A DNA stretch of 64,000 nucleotides, taken from NCBI GenBank assembly GCA_033961575.1, contig CM066727.1, positions 115,308,434-115,372,433 on the forward strand, given 5' to 3'. Under the pieces are notes generated by a model, which had not been told where the DNA came from, made no database searches, and saw nothing but the letters and a program-made list of their open reading frames with translations. The position numbers were made by a program, and so were the translations under genes. Numbering within the stretch: position 1 is the stretch's first letter; each line of letters starts with the position of its first letter. This stretch comes from Aselliscus stoliczkanus. Lineage: Eukaryota > Chordata > Mammalia > Chiroptera > Hipposideridae. This document shows positions 13,601 to 28,600 of this stretch, piece by piece.

Positions 13601-16600
13601 TCATTGCTTTATTTCCTCTCTCTGCCCTCATGCCACTTGGCCCAGTGTGGGTGCAGTCACAAAAGTGCCTGGCATGGGAGGGTAACAAAGGCTCCAGATT
13701 TCTGGCCAAACAACTAGAAAAAGGGAGTCCCAGGGAACTGTAAAACCAGGGAGGTCCCAGAAAGGGAGGAGCTCAGGAAAGTGAAATTTCAAAAGAGCAA
13801 AGGCTATGAATTCAGCCAATGTTGACTGACATTGAAATCACAACCTACACACAGAAAGCTAGTCAGTCTGCAGCCTGAAGTTTGATAGGGCAATCCCCTT
13901 CTAAAGCAAAAATATCTACATTCTCCATAGGATTTACATGAGACCCAGAGTCATATAATGTAATATTTATAATGATACAGTCCAAAATTTCTCAGTATGC
14001 AAAGAGCCAAGAAGACCATAACTCATGGGAAAAGACAATTGATATGCTAAAGTCAAGAGAAAACAGATGCTGGAATTATCTGATAAAAAATTTAAAGCAG
14101 TTATACAGAATACTCGAAAAAGCAGCATTGAACACTCTTAAAATGAATACAGAAATTAAAATCTCAACAAAGAAATAGAAGATATAAAGAAGAATCATGA
14201 GAAAGTTTTAAAACGAGAAATACAAATTGAGTAGACCAGTAGCAAATCAGAGATGTCAGAGGAGTCAGTGAACTTGAAGACATATCAGTAAAAATTATCC
14301 AGTCTGAAGAGAAAAATGACTGAAAAATGAACAGAATCTTGGGACCTATGAGACAATAATAAAAGGTTTAACATTTGTATCATCAGATTCCCAAAATGGG
14401 AGGAGGAGGAAGGTGGTGCTGAAAAATTTTTGAAGAAATAATGGCTAAACACTTTCAGTTTGGTAAAAGACATAAATAGAAATTTCAAGAGACTCAGTGA
14501 ACCCCAAACAGGTTAACCGCCCCTCCCTGCCATATGCATGCTAACACATCCTAAACTGCTGAAAACTAAAAACAAACATGAGATAAAATAAAGACATTTT
14601 CAGACAAAGACTGATAACATTTACTATTAATAGACCCTCACTGAAGAAGCCACAAAGGAAGAAAAAAAAAATGAATCTAGAAGGAAGGAGACAGCTATGA
14701 GAAGGAAAGGTAAATCAAGATACTTGCAAACATATGGGTAAATCTAAGTATTGACAGTATAAAAGATGATGATGGTGATGATGATGATGATGATGATATT
14801 AAAAGACCAAATTTGGGGATTTTTAAAAGAATGTGGAACTAAAATACTAAACAATATAAATATTTTAAATGGGAGGGTGTCATCAGAGTTAAAGCATTCT
14901 AAAGTTCTAATTTTGTTTGGATGGAGGGTAAAGATTATCTTTAGGCTTTGTTAAGTCAAGCATACATGTTGAATTTTGAAAGTAACTAAGAAATAGATCA
15001 ATCAGACTTTGACCTTGCCATTATGGAATGTCCAGGCTCATGGAGAAGATGAGACTGATACAAAAATAATTTAAATCCAAGGTTCACAAACTAAAAAGTT
15101 GTACATGCCAGAACAGGAGTGCTATAACCATGCCTCTCTGGTGTCAAGTCCCTTCAGCGCTAAAATACTATGATCTGTAGGCAGAATGAGACGTGAGTGG
15201 ATTGGGATTGGTCTGGGAAGTTCACATATCTAAGCCTTTGGGTTCTTGTGCCAAGGCTCCTAGCATTCTAGGTCTGTTTTTTGGAAGGAGAATAGACGTT
15301 ATGGGTTCTCTTCCCACTCTTCACTCCATGAGTCAAGTCTACAAGAGAAGATCCTTGATTCCGAACCAATTTCATATCAGAATGTCACTTTTTTCCTTCA
15401 GTGGCTGCTTGAGGGAACTTCTGGTGAGAGAGCAGGTGGATGGGTATGTGCTACATCTGTATGTAACAGGGAATGAATTTGGGACATGTCCTATGCACTG
15501 CTTCAAGTAGCCATCTCTCCATTTTTCTGCCCCTTGGTGACTTTAGCCTTCCACCACATTTCCATAGCCCTGCCCCAGTACCCTTAATTCACCCTCCAGG
15601 GTTCATCTGCAGCCCTAGCCCATACTGTTCCCAACTGATCCTAGGGACTTAGGCCCATACATCATTGATGAGTGGACGCAGATGCTTGGAGATGCTGCAA
15701 AAGACCACCTTGGTGTCCTCTCCTTGCCCGTGGCAGATGATGTTCCGCAGGCTCTTCACTGCCTGAACTGTCACTCGCACCTCATTCTTCAGGAAATTTC
15801 GCAAGAATGGAACCAGGCTCTTCAGAGACTCTGACTATTTGGAAGGAGCAGAGATCACTCACCACCTGGAGATCGTGCAATACTTTAGGGACAGGGTTTT
15901 GAGAAAACAGATGGTGCCTAAGAGAAACAGACATAGGGAATCTGAGGGCTGGACATACCAAGGAAGTAGAAGGCTGGTGCTCAGAGTGTTTGGGAGGCCT
16001 GATGGCCAGTCTATGTAAGTACAAACTGGATGTTGCACTGTCCTAGGATGAGGGTTTGGGGAACATACTAAGGCCTGGTTAAGGCTGAACCCCAAAGGAA
16101 GTAAATTAAATCACTGAGACCAGCACTCGATTCCCATTTGATCCCCCGCGCTCTTACTTGTCCTGGGTGCAGTGCCAGGTTACTGATTCCACGGAGCCCA
16201 ACTTCCTTCATGATGAGGTTGGGATCCTTGATCCACTTGATTAAATTGCCCACAAAGTCTTGCCCCAGAGTCTCAGCTACTGATCGGTGCCAGAGGAGCT
16301 GTGGGTAAGACACTACAGCTTTGGATGGAGAAAAAGTCATGGATACCCAGCATCCCTACTCAGCCCTCCCTCAGGCCCCATACTAATGGAAGGACTGTGT
16401 CCAGTTAGCAGCAGTAGCAGATCTGTACACCTGGGGTAGAGACTAAGGCCAAGGGGGTAATGCTGATAAGGTTTGAGTTTTGGGCCAGACACTAGGATAC
16501 AGGGGTCATTCTGGGGAGACTAGAGCTGCTGATCCCCTCCCCAGGCTTCCTCTGCCTCCTTTAACCAGGCTCCTGAAGTGGCAGGGAAGGAAACCCCATT

Positions 16601-19600
16601 TTAGATGGCTCAATTCTTTCCTTTTCACTTTTTTGGGCAAGTCACTTAATATTTCTGTTCATTGTTCCTCAGCTACAGGAAATGAATGGCTGGGGCTGTG
16701 GACCACTCTCCCCAGGCTTTCACCTGCGCATAAAAGGTCCTGGCCAGGATTTTCTGACGCTCATTAATGCTGTTGAGGAGGTTCCTGACAAGGTTCAGGA
16801 TCCGGTGCAGAATGTCTGGTTTACAGTTCTTCACAATGCCACTAGGGTGGGACACAGGAAGCCAAGAGGTGGCAAAGGAACAGTGCACAGAGCAGGGAAA
16901 ATGTGAGGACTGAGGAATCAGGAGAACAGAGGGCTGGGAGATGAGGAAGGGAGGGTTACAGGCTGTCATATTTGAGTGCTGGAACCTGAAAAATTGGGGC
17001 TGGGGGGCTACAGTTGTACGAGGGGTGCTGGAAAAATGGCCCCACCTTGTCAGTTCCATGATCCCTATGTAGTAAAATTTGGGGCAAGACAGAAGATCCC
17101 AGCAGCGATGCTGATTTGCGTAGACCACCACTCCATCATATGCAGCTGCCAATAGCACCAACTTCACTACCTCCAGGGCAACACTGCAGGCCAACGTCAT
17201 TGGGTTTGTGCAAAGAAAGGGACAGGGGATGGACAGGTGTTATGCCCTAGTTTGCATCCCTGTACTGGCAAGCCAGGAGACAGTTCCCTAGCCTGGTAAC
17301 TGGGTTCTGCTTTCCTGCTGATGGAAATCCATAGATCTATGGAACCCATCCCCAACTGCCCATCTACTCACCCCTTCAATCTTGGTTCATCCAACCACAG
17401 ATGACAGAGACTGTGGAGATGTTCTACTGCCATGCTTTTCACATTCTGCTCTCCAAGGGGCAGAAATGTTAGGGTGTCTCTTCACCCCCACGCCCACCTA
17501 ACCAGAACGTCTCTGCCTACTGGTCTTATTTATTTTCATTTTCCTGTAAGATTTCACCAGAATAGAATACCCTGAGGTTTTAAGAAAAGATATGGCAACC
17601 ACTTATTTAGGAGTCCAAACCACATTTTGCAGATGAGAAAACTGAAGTAGTGGCTTGCATGAGATGACACAGTTAGTGACAAAACTAAGCCAGAGGTCAA
17701 CCAGATTTGAATGGCCATGACTGCATGGAGAGAATGACATAGGTGTAGTCAGTCACCATCTAATTGAATCCTTTCATGTGCAGAGAATTATGAACATAGA
17801 TATGAACCGATGAGTGAATCAGAAGAGTGTATGCAAGAAAAAGAGAAAACAGAAACTTGAACATGCGTGAGAAGGTTCCAGCACATGCTGCTGCAGCACC
17901 CACACCCATATTCTATCTCTACTCTTCCTCTGTATCCCTAGGGGGTCAGCATCTAGTTGTCCATGTCCCTCTGGAGCTGACTAGGCTCATTCCCCCATCA
18001 CCCCAAGGTCAGGATTACCTAGTGGGATCAAAGGGCTTGCTCTTGTTGTTTGGGCCTCCATTCTTAATGTAGACCACCATCTTCTGGGGAGCATTTTGCT
18101 CAATCACCCAGTAGAGATGACACAGCACAGCCAGCAACAGCCGTGGATAGAGTTCCTGGATGGCTTCCTGGCACAGGGACCCAGACAGCATCTCACACAA
18201 GGCACACGCCACCTGGGGGAAGAGATGGAAAGGGGACCACAGCATTGACTAGGCCTGGGCAGAGACAAAATGGTCCCACAATCCCATACACAGAGTCCTG
18301 TCCTGTCCCTCCCCTGTCACCACCCAAAGGGCACAGTTCAGTCTGAAGCAGGCTTGAACACCCAAAGACTAAAAGCCCATAGCTCATCCCAAGGGAAATG
18401 AAGGGCCACACACATGCCATCTGCTCTGTCTTCATTCCCCAACATTAAAAACAAAAAGGAGACCAACTCTAAATTTTCAGCAAAAAATGATTTGGGGCAT
18501 ACTTTGTCTACCCCAATTCCAGGCAACTGAACCTCCCATGCCACAGGCCAGGCTCTGAAAAATAAGTGCCAGCCCCCGAACTAGGAGATAGAAAAAGCTG
18601 ATTGATATACTCTGAGCATCAGTTTCCTTGTCCATAAATTGGGGTTGCTCCCTGCCCTTTCTACATCATGTGGTTCTTGGATGTACAAGTGCAAAAGGAG
18701 GTCAAGTGCTAACTGAATGCAGTATTAGTGAGTCATGTTAACCCTCTCCTCTTTGCTAGACCCCAACACCTGCTCCCAGCCTGCAGGTGCCCTTTGTTCT
18801 TCAGCTCAACCCCAAAGGCCCAGAACATGAGTCCTCAGCCCCCTCCCCCCATAGGCTGACCGCCACTGGCTGGGAGGCCATCTCCATCTTCTCTCTGGAG
18901 TGGAGCTTTTCCAGGATGCCTATGAGCAGCTGCAGGACATTGATTATGGTTTCTCGTCGGGTGCCAAACAACTTCCACAGGGCCAGGCAGGTTCTGCAGG
19001 ATCCAGGGACAGCGATGTCATGGGCCCTGGTGATCATGTTGCTAGGGCTAATCTGGTCTTGGGCCTATTAAGGGCCAGTTCTCAGGGTGTAGAGGGAGTG
19101 AGACCAAAGAGGCCCTGGCCAGAGAACATGAAGTTCGATTGGTGTAGAAGAGAAAGCATCTCCATGCAGTGATTTTTATCATGGGCTTGGGCTGGAGCAG
19201 AGGAGGGCCTACTGGGCTGGAGAATGAGTGCCTGGGCCATGGGAGAGGTACCTATCCCAAGGGAGGGGCCTGTTGAGCAGTAAGGGCACAACGATGTGGG
19301 TGTTGCTGCCCGCCAGCGAGCACATGGCCCGAAGGGTCTCTTCCCTCGTGCTGGGCTCCAGCTGCATATTAAGCCGTTCCAAGATGCCCTCCACAACTTC
19401 CTCAATCTACAGGATAGAGCCAGAAGAACCTGAGTCATTCCTTTTTTGCTTCCTCCCCTCCCCTCATCCTCCCTCTCTACCAACTCCTCAAACTCAAGGG
19501 GCCTAGCTGCAATCTTGTCAGAGACTCCCTTCTCAAGGCAGAGTTCTGGGGTGCCAGTGGCCAGACCAGCAGGGGCCACAAAAGGAACTCCCAGAAGCTG

Positions 19601-22600
19601 ATGCTAAGGCCCACTACAGCCCTAAAGTCCAGAGAGGAGCTCCCAGGTCACTTAGGAGACACAAGATGCTCCAGAAAGAAGACAAAAGCCCTGGAGACAT
19701 TTCAAGGCTTTCCCTCCCAGCTGAGATCAACTTTCAACCCATGAAACTGCAGGGACAGTTGGCATTGGATGTGGAAAGGCCATAAGGCTCACATCTGGCC
19801 CTTCATCTCTAATACACGAACCTCTGGGAAGCCTATTTCATTGTAATACCTCAAGGACACCCTCAGAGGTGTCCTTCCATTTATGGCACCTAGGCCAGGC
19901 AAGTCACATAAATGAGTGGAGGTGATGGTGTCAGGGATAGGAGGGTCCAGAGAGCCCATGCCACACATGAAAGGGAAGAGGGCCACACAGAGAGTTGCCC
20001 TATGTAACCTTATTTTAAAGTATTGTTTTTCAGTGAAGTGGGAAATGTAGATTTTTCAAACGCAAAACCTTCCATTTTTATGTTAACCTAAAAGAAAATT
20101 CATGCAAAGATCAGAGTCATTTAGTGAGCTTGCTTGTTTGCAATCGACAGCCTTACCCCTCTCAGAGGTCTAAGCCCCCTGGCACCCCAGGGTATCAGGG
20201 CAGATCCCCCAACAGTGCTTCTTTGTGCGCTGCTGCTGGGCCCTCCAGCTGCCTACACCCCTGCTCATGGCTGTCATTAATGGAGGAACCAGCCCCCTAG
20301 ATAGGAGGCATTGCAGTGACAGCTCAGGATTGCAAATGTCACAGCTCAGTGGGACCACAGAGAAGATGCAGTGCAAGGCTGCATTTTAGAAGGGAGTGAA
20401 TCAAGGCCTTGGCCGAGGCCCTTCGGCTGGCTAGTGACAGCCAGGAGAGCGTCCAGGTCTCCCGACTCTCAGGCAGAGCTTTCCCCACAGCACCACACTA
20501 CCTTTATCATGTCTTGGCCCCGTTCTTCCATAACTGCACTCATCAGTTGGGCTGCAGCCAGAGACACCTTGGCCTTGCTGTCCGTCAGGCCGTCCATGGC
20601 CGTCAGCACCAGGTTGGTGAGCTGGATCTGAGTGAAGTACTCTGCAAATGCCTGCAATAGGGTGGCACCAGGCTGGACACAGCTGTGCCCCCATGCCTGA
20701 GATAGCCTGTCCCATTCTTCCTGGTTAGGGTAGGAGGAAGCAGGGTTTCTCCTGGGAATATGATATGCTTTTGTCCTAGGATATACTGTCTGTCTAACTC
20801 CCAGAAGACTCTTTCACTGGGGACTGGGTCTTTGGGGATGGAAGGGAGAGAACACTGACATTGAATGCAATGTGGAGCTCAGGGGTAAGTGGCTGCAGAG
20901 GCAGAGCCCTGGGAGAGAAGGGCTGGGCTAAGATCCTTAGTGGCATCCCTTTGAAGTGCTGGGTGAGTCTACACATTGCTCACAAAGCATTATTAGCATG
21001 AAGCAAATGCCTCTGGGGGGATCAGGACCCATGATGCTCAAGGGGGAGCAGGTGGTAGGAAAATTTCCCCCAAAGAAAAAGTTCACATTTAGCAGTAGAA
21101 TAGGAAGGGAAATGGGATGAGTCCCACCCCAGGAGTCATTATTATACCGTGTGAATTAGAGGCCCAGGCCCACCCCACTTTGTCTCTGGCTCTGCCTCCT
21201 CACCTTGGCAATCTCGGAGGTGTTGTTATAGAACACGTTGGCACTGTAGATTTCATTATTTTCTTCCTCCCACAAGCCCTCCTTCTTCCTTCCCAACTCT
21301 GAAACAAAGATAGCCAATCCTACTCCTCAGACACTCAAAAGGCATTTTGGGCTCCCCTCTTTCCCACCTGCCTATCCCAAAACTCCCGCTGAACTAAGTC
21401 AGTTTGGGGAGATGGATATTCTGTGGTGCTGGGAGTAGAGGGATTAACAGTAAGATAAGGAACGGTGAGAGCTGAGGTTAAAGGAAACCCCCATGTTTCC
21501 TGCCTCAGAGCAGAGACAGAACTGGGTTAAAGTATGGGGCTCAGTCAGAGGGGGAGAAACTAATTCAAAAGAACTGTTTCCTGTGTAGGTAGTTTGTCTC
21601 AAGAGGGTGTCTGTAGATGCCTGCAGGTAGGTTCCCCAATGGAAATGAGGTGCTCAGGTAACTTCTTGGCTCTCACTCTTCTGGGACAGAATGTGTGGGA
21701 ATGGTCAGGCCTAAGTAAGGTTGGAGGGGGGATGATAAGAGAAGGTTCTCCATACGCTTTTGCTGCAGGAGGATACAGTAGAGGTTGTAGACAGCCTGGG
21801 AAGACAGGAAGCAGATGTTGTCCACTGGGTCCCGGCAACGTATGGCCAGCAGCCTCACCAAGCGCCCCAGGCGGGTGAACTCGATATCTGTCTAGGGAGG
21901 GAAGCTGGAAGTCACAAGTTATCCTAGCCATTCCCTTAGGCTGAATTGTCATAGAAAAAGAACTAGGAGGAGGGGATGCATGTGGCAGAGACATGACAGG
22001 CAAGACTAAGTGAGGCTCATGGGAATGGAATTATGTGGGGGAATTGTGGCTATAAAGGACAGAAGGGATCATAGTTTTGGAATTACCTTACACTCTCCCC
22101 CTTTGCCTCTTCACACCCTACTCATCCTTCAAGCCTAGCTCAAATGCCTCCTCCTCTGTGAAGCTTTCCCTGATTCCCTCGCTTGTCATGATTTGTATTT
22201 TCATCTTTTGTTCCCACTATATTTGGTTTATTTATCACCTTCAATTTAAATTTGTTCTATGCATGTCTGTCTCCCCAGTGGACTGTAAGATCCATGAAGC
22301 CAGGGAACTGTCTTGGTTGTCTATTTATTCACTATAGCACCTGACACTGTGAGTATTCAGTAACTGCTTGTTCAGGTGAATGGAATCAAAATGAACCAAG
22401 TGGAACGGAATTTAATTGATGGGTGGAGAAAAAGATCAGGCAGAAGATGTCAGAAGAAAGAAAGGAGAGAACAAGGAGGGATGCACAAGAGAAAACAGAC
22501 GATGGGGCCAGGGAGAAGGAGGTTGAGGATGAGTGCCTAAGGTTAGGTAATACTTGTAATGAAGTTTGGGGTGAATGCAGGGATGAGGGTGACTCCAGGG

Positions 22601-25600
22601 GGCAGGAGGGCCCAGACTTCAGGACAGGGTCTTACTCACTTTGAAGTTGTTCATTTTTGCAGTGAAGCCAAGAAGACGTGCAGCACACCACATGGCCCGT
22701 TCCCGCTCATTGTCCTTCTGGGAGTTAAGCCATGTGTCCAGAAGCTGAAGGAAGAAGAGAATGAAAGGAAAGCCCTGTTTGATTGCATCCCAGAGAACAG
22801 AAAATTAATTTTGAAAATGGCTTTTGCAAAGTATCAGGGCAAGATTTCTGAGAGCAGGACGACTTCATTTGCTAAGAGGCAGGTGGGGTGTGGTCTGGCA
22901 CCAGAAACCACCAGTCCTCCAGTCCCAAATTTTGCATGCATCGAGGTGCTACAAACCTCTTCAATTACTACCTCCCTCCTTCAGGTTAAAGCAGTGGCTC
23001 TCAAAAGATATTGACTGTGCTTCATTTTAATGGGTCAGCATACCCCAGTGTTCCCCATATCCACTTCTCCCTATTCTTTAGTAGAAAGAACTTGGTGATA
23101 ACAAAGAAGAACCACTGTATTCACATATTCCAGAGTAAAGTGTGTACTAATCTACTTGAGAAATATGATGATGAATGGTTTCACTTGAAACACAATGCAT
23201 GAATGTCTCACCTTTGTAAATTATGGGCCCAAAACACCACTGATCCAAAGATGCATTGTTAAATGTCAATCTACAGTCATCAATCTGACAATGATGCAAC
23301 TAAACAAACAGCAATTTATAACTGAAAAAGAAGACGAGCAGCAGATAAAAAAATCCATGCCCAACTCAAGAGAAAACTGGTAAGAATAAATGCTCTTCCT
23401 GAAGATATGAGGAATTCTAGTGGGAGCTCTGCAAATCTTCCTTGCCGCCAGATTATGATGAAATAACCCAGTGCCAAGACAGTGGTCTCTAAATACCATT
23501 TTTCACTAAGAGGAATCAGAGCTCTTTAGAGGAAGAGTTGATTCCAGGACTAAGACAGGAAATATACAAATATACTGGAGAGCAAGAAAGCTATTGAAGG
23601 TTATTCGAGTCATGTTAGAGGGATTCAGGAGCCAATGTGAAGAGTCTCCCATTGATCAAAGATGGGACAACTTAGGCATCAATAAGAATAATAGTTGTAA
23701 TTGATTAAAATACACAAAATACTTAAAAACTCATTTTAAATTCAAAAGATACTGGAGAAATAACCATCACTGGTTGCCTTTAGAGAATACTAGGAAATAA
23801 CTCATTACTGTGAAAATGGATAAAGGCAGCTGGCTGGTGAATCTGGCCACTGGGCATGCAGGCCCTGGGGCCTCCTGGGCAGGTCCCCGCTGTAGGCCAA
23901 CTTGAGCCATACCCTGGGCTCTGCCTGGGGCAACCTGTCACAAGAAACAAAGTAATCCACTGATGGCAGTCATCTGTGATGGACTTGGAGGGGACTGGTA
24001 GAGGCCAAGGCTCAACTGAGGCCAGCTGCTGCTAATGCCTGGCTTGGAGCTGCTCAGCCAGAAGTACGAGACATGCTGAGTCCAGATGTTGCTTGGTTGG
24101 GTTTTGTGAACCTTCAACAGATTTTAGGAAGATTTAGGAAAGTTCATAGCATGAGCCAAGACAGGCCATTTGTACATTAACACCACTAGAAGAGACTTGG
24201 ATGGGTCTGCAAGTTGGGTGGGGCAGAGTCTCAGGGAATCACCAGGGCAAGGCACATGGTGTTAGCCAGGTTGATGGCAATAACCTCCTATGTCTGCACA
24301 CCAGGAGTGGGGAGAGCTCAACAAAGAAATAATGGCTTCTGCCAGCACTCCTGTCCGAGAGTAAGCTGCCCTCCATCCCATGCCCTGAAGCCAGGCAATT
24401 CAGTTCCTCCTCATATATCCCTGGTGCCTTTAAAACTACTGCCCAGCACTGGAACTCAGAGCAAGTGAGTCCACCAGTGAATAAGTCCATGTGAGGGCCC
24501 TTTAAGAGAATGCCTGGGACTGCAGTTGCCCTGGTCTCATTCAGCCACAACTCTGTCGGTTTTCACAACCAGAAGTTGTGGGGATTTCTCTTCTCAGCAC
24601 TGGAACTCTAGGCTGGGGACACTGCTGCTGCTCTTGGGCTGGGACACTTTGCTCCTCCAGGGGCACCTTTGCAGCTGACATATCCCTTCTGATTTTTAGC
24701 TGCCACACGTGGGTGTGAAACTAGCCCATTCTCCGTCCCTTCTACCAGTCTTGAGGTGGCTTCTTCTGTATGTCCTTAATTGTAGGACTTCTGTTCAGCT
24801 AGACTTCAGGCATTTCTCAATGTTGGTTGTTTTGTAGTTTAGTTGTAATTTTGATGTGGTTGTGAGAGGAGGCAAGCACATTGTTAACTACTCTTCCATC
24901 TTGACTGGAAATGCTAATAGACAATTCTTTTATTGCAATCTGGAAGATACGTTAGGTCACTCAAAGCAAATGTAAAATTTTCTGATGGTGGTTTTAATGT
25001 ATGTAAATGTAATATGTAAGACAACTATAACATAAAGAGGGGAATGAATAAAGAGGTCTATATGGTGATAAACTTTCTACATTCCACTTGGAGTGGTAAA
25101 ATATTGATTCTAAATATGCTGTGAAGAGTATATATACAGCAACTGCTATAAAAACTATACAAAGAGATACCTTCAAAAACACAAATAGATCAACTAAAAC
25201 ATAATATTAAAAATATGAAAATAACCCAAAGGTGGTAAGAAAGAGGAAACTGAGAGACAAAAATGAGAGAAAACAAACAGAACACAAGTAATAAAGTGGT
25301 AAATCTAAACCACTTCATTTCATTAAATGTAAATGGTCTAAACATACCAATTCAAAGACAAATTGTCAGAATTTTTTTTATGAGTCTACTGAATGGATTT
25401 TTTAAACGACCAACTGTATGCTGTCCACAAGAAATTCACTTCATATAATATTAGTATGTTAGAAGTAAAAGGATGGATAAAGACATATCATGCAAACACT
25501 CATAAAAAGGAAGCTATCATGGCTAAATTGATAATGGAAAAAGAAGACTTCAGAGCAAAGAATATTACCAGAGATTAAGAGGATATTTCATGATGATAAA

Positions 25601-28600
25601 AGACCAATGAACAATTTACCAAGAAGATATGAAAATCCTAAATGTGTATGTGCTTAACAACAGAGCTTCAAAATATATGAAACAAAAACTGAGAAAGCTG
25701 AAAAGAAAAATAGACATCCTTGGTATAGTTAGAGGTTTCAACATTCTTCTCCCAGTGATCAACATAATTAGCAAATAAAATCAGTAAAGATACAGCAGAA
25801 CTGAATGACACCATCAATTGGCATTTTAGCACAGTTGATCAACCAAAGGCAATTAGGCTATATCTTGCTTTATAAAATAAAACCTTAACAAATTTTAAAA
25901 CTTGAAATCATAAAAAAATATGTTCTCTGACCATAACAGAATTAGACTAGAAATCAATAATTAAAAGATAACTGAAAAAAAAATCTTCAAACATTTGTAA
26001 ATTGAGCAACATACTTCTAAATAATCCATTGGCCGAAGAGGACATCTCAAGAGAAATTATAAAATATTTTGAATGGAAAGATAATGAAAATGCAACACAT
26101 CTAAATGTATGAGATACAGATAAAGTAGTGCACAGAGGGAAATTTGTAGCATTAAATGTTTATATTAGAAAAGGAGAAAGGTCTCAAATCAATTATCTAA
26201 GTTTCCTCTTTTTAAAAAAAAAAACTAGAAAAAGTGAAATAAATACAAAGCAAGTAGAAGGAAGAAAATACTACAGATAATAGCAAAAATCAATAAAATT
26301 GAAGCATAGAGAAAAACATGAAGAGAATGAATAGAGAAAAATAATTTTAAAAGTTGGTTCTTTTCAAAGATCAATAAAATTGATAAATCTCTAACAAGAT
26401 TGAGAAAGAATAAGAAAAGACACAAAAATGAAAAAAATATATGCAGACATTTAAAGCATAATAAGGGAATACTACAAACAACTCTAACTCATATAAATTC
26501 ACCAATTTAGATAAAATGGAAATGGACCAATTTTTCAAAAACTAAAACTCACTAGGATGAAACAGATAGCCAGAATAGTCCTACAACTATTTTTTTTTAC
26601 ATCTAATGTATAAATAATAAATAAATAAATAAACAAACCTCATAAAAAATATCTCCAGGTCAAGATGGTATCAATAGTGATTTCTACCAAAATCTTAAAA
26701 ATGAAATAATATTAATTGTACTCAGTCTTTTCTATGAGCTAGAAGGGCACTTCCTAACTCATTTTATGAGGCAATATTAACCTGATACCAAAATCAGACA
26801 AAGAAAACAAAAAAAGAAAACTATAAGTCAATCCCTCATGAACATAGACACAAAAATCCTCAACAAAATGTTAACAAATTAAATCCACAACCAAGTGGAG
26901 TTTATCCTGGGATTGCAAGACTGCTTCAATATTTGAAAATCAATGTAGTATGCTATATTAATAGTCTAAAGAAGAAAATCAACGTGATCATATCAATTGG
27001 GGCAGAAGTGTTTTATAGAATTCAACATCTATTCCTATTCAAAACTTTCAGCAAATGAGAAATAGAAGCAAACTTCCTAATCTGATAAATGGCACCTACA
27101 AAAAGCCTATAGTAAACATCTTATTTAGTGGTGTAAGACTGAATAACTTCCCCATAAAATTCAGAGAAAAGCAAGGATGTTTACTTTCATCACTCCTATT
27201 TAACATCATACTGGAAGTCCTAGCCAGTGCAATAGTCATGAAAATTAAATAAAAGGTAAAAGATTAGAAAGGAAGAAATAAATAGCCCCTATTTTCAAAC
27301 AAGATAATTTCTACATAGAAAATTCCAAGGAATTCACATACCACCCCCAAAAGTCCTAGATGTAATACAAGGTCAACATGCAAAACTCAGTTGAATTTCT
27401 ATATGCTAGCAATGAATAATTAGAAACAAAAAAAGTTGTTAAATAATTGCATTTATAATATCTCCAAAAATGAAATACTTAGATATATACAGGATCTGAA
27501 TGCTGAAAACTACAAAATGCTGATGAACAAAATCAAATAAGATCTAATCAATAAAGAGACATAACATGGTCATGAATTAGCAGACTTAACATAATAAAGA
27601 TTTCAATTCAAATCTATAGATTTAATGCAACTCCATAAAAATCCCACAGGATGATTCATAGATATAAACAAGTTGGTTCTAAATTTATATGCAAAAGTAA
27701 AAGAAAGGAATTACACTGTATATAATATTTTTTTTTAATTGGGGAATTGGGGAAGATGAACAGTACTGGGGAATTGGGGAGGGGAACTAGCCAAGTTGTT
27801 GTTTTTCAATCTTAGTTGTGGAGAGCGCCAATCACCATCTGGCTGCCTATCAGCAGCTTGTGGCCTCTAAGCTCAAGATGCTGAGTTACAATCTTAGTTG
27901 TGGGTGGCCATAGCCACCATCCCATGCGGGATTCGAACCCAGCAGCCTTGTTGTTAAAAGCGCACGCTCTATCCACTGAGCCATCCAGGCGGCAGCTCAG
28001 GTCAAGGTGCCGAGTTCATTCTTAGTTGTGGACGGCCATAGCCCCCATCAAACAGGCAGTCTTGTTGTTTGGAGCATATGCTCTCAGCAGCTGAGCCATC
28101 CTGCTAACTGTTGGCAGCTCAGCGGCAGCTCAGCTCAGGCGCAGCGTCACTGGCCCATGTGGGAATTGAACTGGCGGCCCTATTGCTCAGAGCTTGCACT
28201 CTTAAGCTAACTCTTAACCAACTGAGCCACTCGGCTGGCCCAATATAATAATCTTAAGACTTTACTAAAGCTAAAAAAATCAAGATAGTGTAGTATTGGT
28301 GAAGAGATAGACACAGAGACCAGCAGAACAGAATAGAGATTCCAGCAGTAGGTCTACACAAATACACCCAACTGATTCTGACAAAGGTGAAAAGGCAATA
28401 CAATGGATAAAGGATAGTGTTGGAACAATTGAACTTTCATATGCAAAAAAATTGAACCTCAACCTAAAGCTTATACCTTATACAAAAATTAATTCAAAAT
28501 GGATCACAGGTTTAAACATAGAACTAAACAGTTTTCAGAAGAAAACAGGAGAAAATATTCAGGATCTAATTCTTGGACATGACACCAAAATGATGATTCA

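Noticed and set aside
13167..13685. 172-codon plus-strand frame
   Set aside because: It falls within an ancient HAL1-like element; no domain, and the frame is not continued by splice sites.
16673..17200. 175-codon minus-strand frame read as one protein
   Set aside because: It joins two real exons (27 and 28) through the intron; splice sites and phase show the middle part is intronic.
28160..28241. Possible tRNA gene (A and B box, 'ggttaagagc' head)
   Set aside because: Many copies in the window with poly-A tails and target-site duplications show it is a SINE head; no intact cloverleaf.
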